A DNA stretch of 64,000 nucleotides from Bacteroidota bacterium (GTDB lineage Bacteria > Bacteroidota > Bacteroidia > Chitinophagales > Chitinophagaceae), in NCBI GenBank assembly GCA_030706605.1, contig JAUZOE010000015.1, positions 1 to 64,000 on the forward strand, read 5' to 3'. The notes below the pieces were generated by a model. It was not told the DNA's origin, did not search any database, and saw only the letters and a list, made by a program, of their open reading frames with translations. Shown piece after piece: positions 16,377-23,814 of the stretch. Numbering within the stretch: position 1 is the first letter of the stretch; the number at the start of each line of letters is the position of its first letter. The position numbers and the translations under genes are program-made.

Positions 16377-16604
16377 TTATTTTACCCATTGTTGTAATTC
16401 CTTATCACTGATTTGTTTTCCAGGTGAAGCCAGCAGTTTTTTATCTATTTCTACCAACTTGCCATCCTGTGTAAGCATTTTCACAGTATCGTTTTTTTTC
16501 TTCTTTGGTGTTCCTATGAATTTAAAAACTGTTGCCGAAGAAATGATTGTAGCACTCCACAGAAGAAATTTTTTTCTTGAAGTGGGTTTTTTAGATTCTT
16601 GCAT
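16377..16604 (-). CDS. Small Tat-like membrane-anchored protein of the Fe-S/NrfD unit
   Basis: A 75-residue protein with a Tat-like start (SRKKFLLW, one Arg replaced by Lys), a single hydrophobic helix (about 14-31), a KKKK stretch, then VKMLTQDGKLVEIDKKLL. That last motif closely mirrors VKLLSVDGEVIEIDKAFL in the N-terminal extension of the Fe-S subunit encoded 4 bp downstream. The protein therefore looks like a detached copy of that extension. It may act as a small structural subunit or targeting factor of the complex. It is the first gene of the NrfD transcription unit. Confidence 0.72.
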   Translation of the reverse strand: MQESKKPTSRKKFLLWSATIISSATVFKFIGTPKKKKNDTVKMLTQDGKLVEIDKKLLASPGKQISDKELQQWVK

Positions 16605-16630
16605 AATATTGATGAGTTAAATAGAAAGGC

Positions 16631-16695
16631 TAAAATTACACGAGTATTATTTTTTATTTTATGAGCTATCCCAGTTATCAATATGATTTTAATCA
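16631..16695 (-). promoter_or_regulatory. Promoter with CRP/FNR-like palindrome for the Fe-S/NrfD unit
   Basis: On the minus strand a -7-like TAATTTTA (16638-16631, one mismatch to TAnnTTTG) lies about 27 bp before the 75-residue gene. A perfect TGATTAAAATCA palindrome is centred at 16689.5, exactly 51.5 bp from the -7 element, as in the 12278 and 19975 promoters. At the proximal position (centre 16667.5) only a half-site ATGA is kept. The arrangement argues for the same regulator. Confidence 0.65.
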
Positions 16696-16711
16696 CCTGG
16701 TTACAAGCCAA

Positions 16712-16740
16712 AAAAAAAGCTCAATAAATGAGCTTTTTTT
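16712..16740 (-). terminator. Intrinsic terminator after the cytochrome c gene
   Basis: AAAAAAAGCTCA, loop ATAAA, TGAGCTTTTTTT: a 12-bp stem with a built-in U-tract on either strand. It begins just after the cytochrome c stop (16747) and separates the EB_dh-cytochrome-DUF5777 transcript from the promoter of the Fe-S/NrfD unit. Confidence 0.88.
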
Positions 16741-16746
16741 AGATTA

Positions 16747-17157
16747 TTATTTTAGTGTCCTTATAAAATTGACAAGGCTCCACCTGTCCTCTTCATCAGG
16801 TATTTTCTTTTTGAAAGAAGGCATATCATCTCTTCCTTCGGATAATCTATAAAATATTTCGCCGTCTGTCTGGGATTGCAAATCAGGTTTTGTGAAATCT
16901 CCCGGATCTGTTTTTAACTGGGAAGCTTTAGTACCATCACCTAATCCCTTTGCTCCATGACATGATTTACAATGGGTATTCCATAAAGATTTGCCAGCTT
17001 TAATTGACTCAGCATTGCTGGGCACTTCATTTTTTTTGGCTTTAGCAGCGGCAGGCACTGGCCATGGCTTCTTTTGATCACTTGTGTTTACATTTAAAGT
17101 AAAACTTGCAACTATAAAACCTGTGGCTAGAATTGTAATTATTCCTTTTGTTTTCAT
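16747..17157 (-). CDS. Periplasmic mono-haem cytochrome c
   Basis: A 136-residue class I cytochrome c with a Sec signal (GIITILATGFIVASFTLNVN), an Ala/Lys/Pro-rich linker, one CKSCHGAKGLGDG haem site, and a distal Met in DDMPSFKKKI. The C-terminal helix is DRWSLVNFIRTLK. This is the standard mobile periplasmic electron carrier. It is the last gene of the unit with EB_dh lipoprotein, CX4CH lipoprotein and DUF5777 copy 3, and lies next to the NrfD unit. The likely role is to carry electrons between the quinol-linked complex and the haem lipoproteins; the direction is inferred only. Confidence 0.92.
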   Translation of the reverse strand: MKTKGIITILATGFIVASFTLNVNTSDQKKPWPVPAAAKAKKNEVPSNAESIKAGKSLWNTHCKSCHGAKGLGDGTKASQLKTDPGDFTKPDLQSQTDGEIFYRLSEGRDDMPSFKKKIPDEEDRWSLVNFIRTLK

Positions 17158-17208
17158 TTGTATTTATTTTTTTAAGTTAAATATTAAAAATTAGACTAAT
17201 AAAATTAG

Positions 17209-18108
17209 CTAAAAATTCCATAAATGAGTAATATTGAATCCGATCACAAACTGTCCAACTGTATAGTCATTCTGATTAAACATGTTGTTACTCTGGGGTA
17301 CAATGCCATAATAATTGCCGGCAAATACCTGGAACGCATGTGAACTGGTAGTTGTTTCAAAGCCCAAACAGATATTAGGATGTGGATTATCGGTGGGATG
17401 CTGGGTTAGTGGTTGATCATAACCGGCTGTGATAGCAGATTTTTCAGATATCTTATATCTACCTGCCACTGATACAGCAAAATGGTAATTATGCATTTTT
17501 TCACGAATATTACCTTTGCTATCCACATAAGCTTCTACATTATTAAACCACGAAAAACTGGGTGCTACCTGCACAGAGAATTCATCAGTTATTTTTCGTG
17601 CAATGATCAACTGGTTAAAATAAGAGAACCTATCAACACTATTGCGGAAATTACTTTTATCCCTCGCATCAATTACTACGTTTCCAAAATAGGTTGCACT
17701 TACCGGCATAATACCAGGTGTCTGTTCGAGTAATGCATATTTTGCAAACATATCTACCTGCATCCTTTCTTTAGTAACTCCAGCACCAACTAATAACTTT
17801 TTGAGAGGTGCATAGCTAAGTCCTATCCTGATATTAGAAGGAGCAAATATTCCATAGAGGTCTTTTTTACCATTATCGACTGTTCCAAACCGGTGTTGGA
17901 TAGCCATTTCCAATGTCCCTTTTATGGGCACCATTACCGATTGATTGTCCATTATAAACACACTTCCAAAAGTGTTTTTTACTGGTTTTACTTTTTTAAT
18001 AACAGGAGCTTCTTCCGTTGAATCCTGTGCAAAAGATTGACCTGCAGAAAGCATCAGCAAGACAAATGCGGCAAGAAGTTGTAATAGAATTTTATTATAA
18101 TTTTTCAT
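17209..18108 (-). CDS. DUF5777-type outer-membrane beta-barrel (copy 3)
   Basis: A protein of about 299 residues with a Sec signal (QSFAQD cleavage region) and a DUF5777 barrel very like copy 2. Shared features are KPVKNTFGSVFIMDNQSVMVP, IQHRFGTVDNG, IFAPSNIRIGLSY, FNQLIIARKITDEF, SHAFQVFAGNYYG and terminal FNITHLWNF. I begin at ATG 18108: the ORF-track start at 18135 would overlap the upstream cytochrome gene and adds a non-signal-like leader. The gap to that gene is 10 bp. As in the other two modules, the barrel follows haem lipoproteins. Function is unknown. Confidence 0.86.
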   Translation of the reverse strand: MKNYNKILLQLLAAFVLLMLSAGQSFAQDSTEEAPVIKKVKPVKNTFGSVFIMDNQSVMVPIKGTLEMAIQHRFGTVDNGKKDLYGIFAPSNIRIGLSYAPLKKLLVGAGVTKERMQVDMFAKYALLEQTPGIMPVSATYFGNVVIDARDKSNFRNSVDRFSYFNQLIIARKITDEFSVQVAPSFSWFNNVEAYVDSKGNIREKMHNYHFAVSVAGRYKISEKSAITAGYDQPLTQHPTDNPHPNICLGFETTTSSHAFQVFAGNYYGIVPQSNNMFNQNDYTVGQFVIGFNITHLWNF

Positions 18109-18118
18109 GTTGCTTTTT

Positions 18119-18511
18119 TTAATTGTTATTAGCACCTTGTGTTATCCATGCCAGAACGAGTGCCGCATAGTCCTTATTAACACCGCTTACAGGCATTGGA
18201 GTTCCCCGCTTGCCTGTCATCTTTTGATAAATGACACTATTTTGGGGATTTGCTTTATCAAAATAGTTACCTATAGTAAGTGAGTTATACGCATTTGTTT
18301 CAGTCAGGTTAGGTGACTGCCCACCTGTACTATGACAACCACTGGTATTGCAACTTTTATTGAAGATGGGAATAATATCCTGGGAGAAACTTACAGTTCT
18401 TGTTATTGCCGGGACATCTAAAATTACAGTTTTGTCCTTGTAACAACCCGACAGAAAGAAGATAATTCCCAACACTAGTATTAACCCTTCTAATGTTTTT
18501 TTATGAAACAT
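18119..18511 (-). CDS. CX4CH haem-binding lipoprotein
   Basis: A 130-residue lipoprotein (lipobox FLSGC) with FNKSCNTSGCHSTGGQSP, a CX4CH haem-binding site, a candidate distal Met in GTPMPVSGVNKDY, and the terminal helix LVLAWITQGANNN. It is a paralogue of the protein at 11032 and occupies the same position relative to a DUF5777 gene. CX4CH sites are known in multihaem cytochromes but are less common than CXXCH. Operon members are the EB_dh lipoprotein upstream (43 bp) and DUF5777 copy 3 downstream. Confidence 0.85.
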   Translation of the reverse strand: MFHKKTLEGLILVLGIIFFLSGCYKDKTVILDVPAITRTVSFSQDIIPIFNKSCNTSGCHSTGGQSPNLTETNAYNSLTIGNYFDKANPQNSVIYQKMTGKRGTPMPVSGVNKDYAALVLAWITQGANNN

Positions 18512-18554
18512 AATATTTAGTATTTTATGTGAAATATTCCCTCACACTTAACGG

Positions 18555-19907
18555 TTATTTTTGAAATTTCAATACCAGGTTAGGCTGAATGCCATGCTGA
18601 TAATTTGAATTATTCCAAATTGCAATTCCAAATACCTGGTCTTGTAAGCTTGAAAAATCAATATCCTGCTTCAATACATCCCCGGTTTTCAATGCTCGTT
18701 GGTATTCTAGAACCCATCCGCTCCCTGTATATTTTGCACCAGCAGTAATGTCTGCTCTTTCGCCAATTAAAGGAACTCCAATATAAGAGGGGATTGAATT
18801 TTTTGCAGTGGCACCGGTAGCAGTACCGGATCTTTGATAATCTGTACCCACATTAGGATCAATTGTGGAACCATCACTTAAAGTCAATACACCAGTTGAA
18901 CTTACTCCGGTTACTTTTTTTGCTTTACCACTTGTAGTATCAGCTACCAAAATATAACCTGCACTTCCGGCTCCCGGTATTACCCAAATTGGAACGTTAA
19001 CTTTTGCACCTGTGCCATCTAATAGCAAACTCTGCGAATTACTAACCTCACCTTGTGTAGGAGAACTTGTATAATTTGGCCTATATGGCCACGTTGCCGA
19101 GAAAGTGCCATCCGGAACAATACCGTCTACATGCCTTCCATTTCCATTACCACCTGTAATGTTGGTAAAAGCCGGGCCACCAGCCCAATCCTGGTAGTTA
19201 TCATCCATAAAATGCAGCGATTCATCTTTGCTTATATAACCTAAACGGCCCCACCACATGTCAATTTTTTCAGAGGCACCATTAGTATAATGGTTACCGC
19301 TTGCATTAGCTGTATAAACCGGTGGGTTTTTTGAATAATCCATATAAGGTGTAAATACATGGCAGCTGGCATAGCAAGTTTGGGAGATGAATTTTGGTGT
19401 GGAATTATCAATGTTCCAAAGCATTGCAACCCTATCCTCGCCGAAGCCATTTCTTGATAAGACTCCGCTTGCATTATAGCTATCACTTGAAGGTTCTTTT
19501 GCCCATCCTGTTTTTCCTGTTACATTCGCCGCAGGATCAAAATACCATGGAGCAACATTTACACTTTGAGTTAAATCCGGAATTTCTACTAAGAAATAAA
19601 TATTTTGGCCATCGTACATAGAACGGATTGTTGCAGGATATTTCTGACCACTATACCCGGCAAATAAACCATTCCCAGGATCTGGCACTGTTGGTGTAAT
19701 TTGTAATTTGGTCGCTTTATCCCACTCAGCATCAATTGTTCCATCAATGGTTGGAGGGGTAGTTATCCTTAAAGAAACCAAATCTGTGGAGCTATTAATC
19801 TGAGGTATATCCAATACCTGGTTATCTTTTGTACAGCTAACCACATAACCAATTGATAATACAATGGTTGTAATTACCCACATGTATTTTGTTTTGAGAA
19901 GTTTCAT
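18555..19907 (-). CDS. Ethylbenzene-dehydrogenase-like (EB_dh) haem lipoprotein
   Basis: A 450-residue lipoprotein (lipobox YVVSC25) of the cytochrome c-552/DMSO-reductase-like haem domain family (EB_dh). The start TIDGTIDAEWDKATKLQITP and the strand YDGQNIYFLVEIPD are typical of the fold. C178-YAS-C182-H183, a CX3CH motif, lies in SQTCYASCHVFTPYMD. The closing part, GSGWVLEYQRALKTGD then DIDFSSLQDQVFGIAIWNN, matches the family's C-terminal strands. EB_dh domains form the haem-b gamma subunit of type II molybdenum enzymes, but no such enzyme is in the window. An insert of about 100 residues rich in Gly/Ser/Thr (about 290-380) is unusual. It leads a four-gene unit ending with cytochrome c. Confidence 0.85.
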   Translation of the reverse strand: MKLLKTKYMWVITTIVLSIGYVVSCTKDNQVLDIPQINSSTDLVSLRITTPPTIDGTIDAEWDKATKLQITPTVPDPGNGLFAGYSGQKYPATIRSMYDGQNIYFLVEIPDLTQSVNVAPWYFDPAANVTGKTGWAKEPSSDSYNASGVLSRNGFGEDRVAMLWNIDNSTPKFISQTCYASCHVFTPYMDYSKNPPVYTANASGNHYTNGASEKIDMWWGRLGYISKDESLHFMDDNYQDWAGGPAFTNITGGNGNGRHVDGIVPDGTFSATWPYRPNYTSSPTQGEVSNSQSLLLDGTGAKVNVPIWVIPGAGSAGYILVADTTSGKAKKVTGVSSTGVLTLSDGSTIDPNVGTDYQRSGTATGATAKNSIPSYIGVPLIGERADITAGAKYTGSGWVLEYQRALKTGDVLKQDIDFSSLQDQVFGIAIWNNSNYQHGIQPNLVLKFQK

Positions 19908-19974
19908 AAACCTGTTTTAATTTGAAAAAAAAATTTTAAAGAAGAACTTGCATTATTTATATAAAATTGACAGT

Positions 19975-20039
19975 GCAAGATATTTCCAGCCCCATGATAA
20001 TTTCATGACAATTATCAATGCAAAAAGTGATTAGAATCA
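19975..20039 (-). promoter_or_regulatory. Promoter with two CRP/FNR-like sites for the EB_dh unit
   Basis: On the minus strand a -7-like TATCTTGC (19982-19975) is preceded by TTGATAATTGTCAT (centre 20011.5) and the perfect palindrome TGATTCTAATCA (centre 20033.5). Distances to the -7 element are 29.5 and 51.5 bp, identical to the YceI-unit promoter. The leader to ATG is about 65 bases. In the rest of the gap (20040-20210) I see nothing. Confidence 0.72.
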
Positions 20040-20210
20040 TATCCTGAAAAAAGGGATTGATTGCAGATATACTAAAGAGCATTGTTTATCCGACAAAATT
20101 TCGCAAAACTAATATTGAGGTAATGGAACTCAAACAAAGGTGTTTCACAGGAATAAAAGAGGTGTATTTATTTTGTATTAGGCATATCCAACCTGCAAGG
20201 AACCTTCATA

Positions 20211-21647
20211 TCAACTGAATATCTTAAAAGCAATATGTAATAATTTTTTAACCATACTGAGCAAACTTTTTTCTTTATACAGTAAAATGATTTGCTGATT
20301 AATCCTTGCTGCTACAGGATAAGGATATATTTTATAGAAGAGCGCATTAACGGATAATTCACTGGTATTTGCCAAAATCAGTTCCTGAATGAGTTCCCCG
20401 GCATTTGGCGCTATCATAGTACCTCCTAATATTTTTTCGTTTTTAAACAAACGACGTTTACTGATGAGCAATACCAGTTTTGCATATTGATAATTATCAA
20501 CAACGGCCCTGTCATCATTCATGAAATTCTGCTCTAATTTTTCATAGGGAATATTTCTTTCTTTCAATTGCACCTCATTCAAACCAAAGGTGGCCAGTTC
20601 CGGGTCAGTAAAAGTTACCCATGAAAGATGATCATTATTTAATTTCTTTTTGAAGGGAGAAAAGAAATTATTAATCAAAATACGGGCATGAAATTCGGCA
20701 ACATGCGAGAACATAAGATCACCCGCAATATCACCACATACAAAAATATTCCTGTTGGTAGTTCTTAAATATTGATCCGCTATTATTTTGTCATCGCTGA
20801 TTTTTATTCCTGCTTTTTCCAATTGCAAAGGCTGCAAAACAAGTTCCCTTCCAATACCAACAAACGCTGCATCAAATGTGATGTTCTCCGTTTTGCCATC
20901 TTTATATTTTATAATGGCTTCATTAGCAGAAATAAAAGAATCGATTTCAGCATTGAACAAAAATGTAATTCCTTCCTGTTGCAATTGTTTTAAAAGTATT
21001 TCAGTCACGTCTTTATCATCATGCTCCAGTATCTTATCAGAATGTTGAACTACTGTAACCATACAACCCAACCGGCTTAACGCCTGTGAAATTTCTGTGC
21101 TTACAGGACCTCCGCCAATTACCAGCAATTTTTCTGGCAATTCAGCAGCATCAAAAATATTTTCATTGTCATAATATTTTATCTTATCTACACCGGGTAC
21201 TATCAATTTTACTGGCCGTGATCCTGTTGCCAATACTATCTTTTTCCCATGGCACTTTTTACCATTTACTTCAATTTCGTTTCTACCTGAAAAACCTGCC
21301 ATACCCAAAACAACATCAATCCCCTGCTCTTTCAACCACTGAGCATTTTCATGTTTACGGATAATCTCCTGTCTTTCATAAACATAATCCATCACCTTTT
21401 TTATATCAACTTTTCCACTAAACTCTAATCCAAATTGTGAAGATAGTTTTGCAATTTGTGTAAGCCTTGAAACGTGTAGTAAAGCTTTGCTCGGAACACA
21501 GCCCCCATTTAAACAATCTCCCCCAATATCCTGGTCACTTTTCGCAACCATTAGCACTTTAAAGCCTGCTTTGTTCATAAACAACCCCACACCCAATCCT
21601 CCTGAGCCTGCCCCAATTATAATGATATCATACAATTTATTACTCAT
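20211..21647 (-). CDS. MerA/Lpd-like FAD disulfide oxidoreductase
   Basis: A protein of about 478 residues of the class I pyridine nucleotide-disulfide oxidoreductase family. It has the FAD site IIIGAGSGGLGVG at the start, the redox pair in GGDCLNGGCVPSKALL (CX4C), the NAD(P) site LLVIGGGPVSTEI, FAD motif VCGDIAG, and a dimerisation domain. The end reads KIYPYPVAARINQQ, where lipoamide dehydrogenases have the catalytic HPT-E; it therefore resembles mercuric-reductase-like relatives. ATG 21647 is chosen over 21701: it starts right before the FAD motif and avoids overlapping the previous gene (2-bp gap). It is the last gene of the arsenosugar-type run; substrate unknown. Confidence 0.88.
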   Translation of the reverse strand: MSNKLYDIIIIGAGSGGLGVGLFMNKAGFKVLMVAKSDQDIGGDCLNGGCVPSKALLHVSRLTQIAKLSSQFGLEFSGKVDIKKVMDYVYERQEIIRKHENAQWLKEQGIDVVLGMAGFSGRNEIEVNGKKCHGKKIVLATGSRPVKLIVPGVDKIKYYDNENIFDAAELPEKLLVIGGGPVSTEISQALSRLGCMVTVVQHSDKILEHDDKDVTEILLKQLQQEGITFLFNAEIDSFISANEAIIKYKDGKTENITFDAAFVGIGRELVLQPLQLEKAGIKISDDKIIADQYLRTTNRNIFVCGDIAGDLMFSHVAEFHARILINNFFSPFKKKLNNDHLSWVTFTDPELATFGLNEVQLKERNIPYEKLEQNFMNDDRAVVDNYQYAKLVLLISKRRLFKNEKILGGTMIAPNAGELIQELILANTSELSVNALFYKIYPYPVAARINQQIILLYKEKSLLSMVKKLLHIAFKIFS

Positions 21648-21649
21648 AA

Positions 21650-22492
21650 TTAAATATTTGCCCCGGCAGATTTTTCTTCTTCCGGAATACTTTTTTCCCA
21701 TGCACGCACAGACGAAAATGGAAGTTTTAAAAGAAACCCAATAGTAAGTTCTTTTTCATTATCATAAGAAGGTACACCAATAACCAATTGATCGGGTGGG
21801 GTATTAATTTTAAAAGTCCTGTGAACCCGGTCCCAAAAAGAAAAAATAACAGAAAAGTTAGAATCGGTTTCATCTTTTACCACAGAATGATGAATGCCAT
21901 GCATCCTTGGAGTAACTATTAAAGTATTCAAAACTTTCTCAAAATATAAAGGCAATTTCCAATTACTGTGATGAAATTGTGTGGCTGCTTCAAAAAGAAT
22001 CTCATAAACCAAAACGGCAAAAGGTGACACACCACTTAGTAAGGTAAAAGCGCCCCGGAAGAAAACAGAGCCAATCATTTCACCAAAATGAAAACGAAAA
22101 GCGGTAGTAATATCCAGATCAAGATCGGTATGATGTACCAAATGATAGCGCCATAAAAAAGGAAGTCTATGATTGATCACATGCCACAAATAATTACCAT
22201 AATCCAATATCAAAAAAGCAATTATTCCTTCTAACCAGACAGGTAGGTCATAAAGATAATTTAATCCAAAATGGAATATTTCATTTTTATAAGCCAACCA
22301 AACTATTACAGGCAAAAAAAGAAACCTTAGAAGTACAAACGCAGGTAAGGATACAAGCGAATTAATAATTCTTCTTTTCCACAAGCTCCCTACTCTTTTC
22401 CGCAATTTAAATTTGCGTTCAAGCAAAAAAAGAATATTGAAAATTACAATCAATACAGGAATACCAATAAGGTCGAAAACATAATGTATCAT
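21650..22492 (-). CDS. Sterol desaturase / fatty acid hydroxylase family membrane protein
   Basis: A 280-residue di-iron membrane oxygenase of the fatty acid hydroxylase superfamily. It has several hydrophobic helices and the family His clusters: WHVINHRLPFLWRYHLVHHTD, a second set in ATQFHHSN, and RMHGIHHSV. These bind two irons that insert oxygen into a lipid chain. The gene sits between the glycosyltransferases and the FAD oxidoreductase of the arsenosugar-type run, with short gaps on both sides (27 and 2 bp). A role in modifying an arsenolipid precursor is an attractive inference, but an unrelated lipid substrate is equally possible. Confidence 0.87.
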   Translation of the reverse strand: MIHYVFDLIGIPVLIVIFNILFLLERKFKLRKRVGSLWKRRIINSLVSLPAFVLLRFLFLPVIVWLAYKNEIFHFGLNYLYDLPVWLEGIIAFLILDYGNYLWHVINHRLPFLWRYHLVHHTDLDLDITTAFRFHFGEMIGSVFFRGAFTLLSGVSPFAVLVYEILFEAATQFHHSNWKLPLYFEKVLNTLIVTPRMHGIHHSVVKDETDSNFSVIFSFWDRVHRTFKINTPPDQLVIGVPSYDNEKELTIGFLLKLPFSSVRAWEKSIPEEEKSAGANI

Positions 22493-22519
22493 TCTTTATT
22501 AAGTTTATTCTTCCACCGA

Positions 22520-23215
22520 TCACAATTTGTGTTTATGAATGAGCTTTCTATGCAATTTCAACAAATGCTCCTGTGAATATCCTGAATAATATAGAAACCA
22601 GATAAGAAAAAAGATGACCTGTAGCCGGTAAATGCCATTATCCAAATATTTCCTGGCAGACGTGTTAATGGTTCCATTCATTACAACAAACTTTCCATAT
22701 TCTTTAATACGATGAATAATTTCCTGGTCTTCCATCATCAAAATATCTTCTTTAAACCCTCCGATACTTTGAAAAATTTTTTTTGTAACAAACAAACTCT
22801 GATCCCCAAACCTAACAGCATTTATATCAAACCTCGTAAACCAACAATTAGCTTTTAAAAACCAATGATCATAATCGAAAGAAAGCCTGAAACAGCCACT
22901 GGAAAAACCTTTAGCAAGTGCATCAATAATATAATTCGTAAAATTTACCGGGGGAATACTGTCGGCATGAAGAAAATAAAAAATGTCACCCTGTGCAACA
23001 GCAGCCCCTTTATTCATCTGGGCGGCTCTACCTTTATGTTCACTTAATACAGTTTTTACTCCACATTCCCGCGCAATAGAAACTGTATTATCCATACTGC
23101 CTCCGTCAACAATAATAATCTCCGTCTCATGATCTCCCCTGGCGGCAAGTGTTTTCCTGATTGTTTCTGCTATCTGGCTGGCTTCATTATAGGTAGGTAT
23201 AATAATGCTGATCAT
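22520..23215 (-). CDS. Glycosyltransferase, TIGR04283-like (arsenosugar-associated)
   Basis: A 231-residue GT-A (family 2) glycosyltransferase: MISIIIPTYNEASQIAETI at the start, EIIIVDGGSMDNT, the metal-site-like FYFLHADSIPP (DxD-type replaced by HAD), and GDQSLFVTKKIFQSIGGFKEDILMMEDQEI. A weak C-terminal hydrophobic stretch (FFLIWFLYYSGYS) may touch the membrane. This form matches the TIGR04283 glycosyltransferases typically found with ArsS. The start overlaps the stop of the preceding gene by 4 bp, a coupled arrangement. It presumably transfers a sugar unit during arsenosugar assembly; the donor is unknown. Confidence 0.88.
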   Translation of the reverse strand: MISIIIPTYNEASQIAETIRKTLAARGDHETEIIIVDGGSMDNTVSIARECGVKTVLSEHKGRAAQMNKGAAVAQGDIFYFLHADSIPPVNFTNYIIDALAKGFSSGCFRLSFDYDHWFLKANCWFTRFDINAVRFGDQSLFVTKKIFQSIGGFKEDILMMEDQEIIHRIKEYGKFVVMNGTINTSARKYLDNGIYRLQVIFFLIWFLYYSGYSQEHLLKLHRKLIHKHKL

Positions 23216-23814
23216 ATTACTAGCCTCTTTTTCTTCATATATTTCAAATCTTTTTCTTCATCCACATCGTCCAGTACAGGCAGCAATATATAACTAAGGT
23301 CTGAGCGCCTGCAGCGATCAATTGTTTGTGACAAAACCACGTCTGTACTCCACTCAACGTCTTTAAATAATCCCGCATGAAGTTTTTTCATCCCTAATAA
23401 ATAATAACCTCCATCGCTGGCCGGCCCAATTGCTACATCACATTTATTTAAAGTAACAAAAGCGCTTTTTATAATTTCTTCATTAATACCCGGGCAATCG
23501 CTTCCCATAATAACTGCTTTTTCATATCCTTCTTCAAAAGCAGAAGTGAAAGCGTGTTGCATTCGCTCTCCCAGGTCGTTTCCTTCCTGGATTTGTTTTT
23601 TAAAATCTTTAATATGCCAGTAATCATGTTCCTCTATATAGCTGGAATAAAAAACAATTTTGGCTGCATCAAGAGATTGGGTGATGTGGTTGGTATGTTG
23701 TAAAAGCTCTCCATAAATATTCAATGCGGCTTCATTCCCGATTGTAGCAGCGAGTCTTGTTTTGACTTGACCGGGAATTAAATTTTTTACAAAAATTAAA
23801 ACGGCTTCCCTCAT
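23212..23814 (-). CDS. Glycosyltransferase, TIGR04282/DUF2064-like (arsenosugar-associated)
   Basis: A 200-residue nucleotidyl/glycosyl-transferase-like protein: REAVLIFVKNLIPGQVKTRLAATIG at the start (nucleotide-binding loop), GNDLGERMQHAFTSAFEEGYEKAVIMGSDCPGI (SDCP is the family hallmark), and IGPASDGGYYLLGMKKLH. It fits the DUF2064/TIGR04282 family found next to TIGR04283 transferases in arsenosugar gene sets. It begins directly at the purine nucleoside phosphorylase stop and overlaps the next gene by 4 bp, so all three are tightly coupled. The exact reaction is not established. Confidence 0.88.
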   Translation of the reverse strand: MREAVLIFVKNLIPGQVKTRLAATIGNEAALNIYGELLQHTNHITQSLDAAKIVFYSSYIEEHDYWHIKDFKKQIQEGNDLGERMQHAFTSAFEEGYEKAVIMGSDCPGINEEIIKSAFVTLNKCDVAIGPASDGGYYLLGMKKLHAGLFKDVEWSTDVVLSQTIDRCRRSDLSYILLPVLDDVDEEKDLKYMKKKRLVI

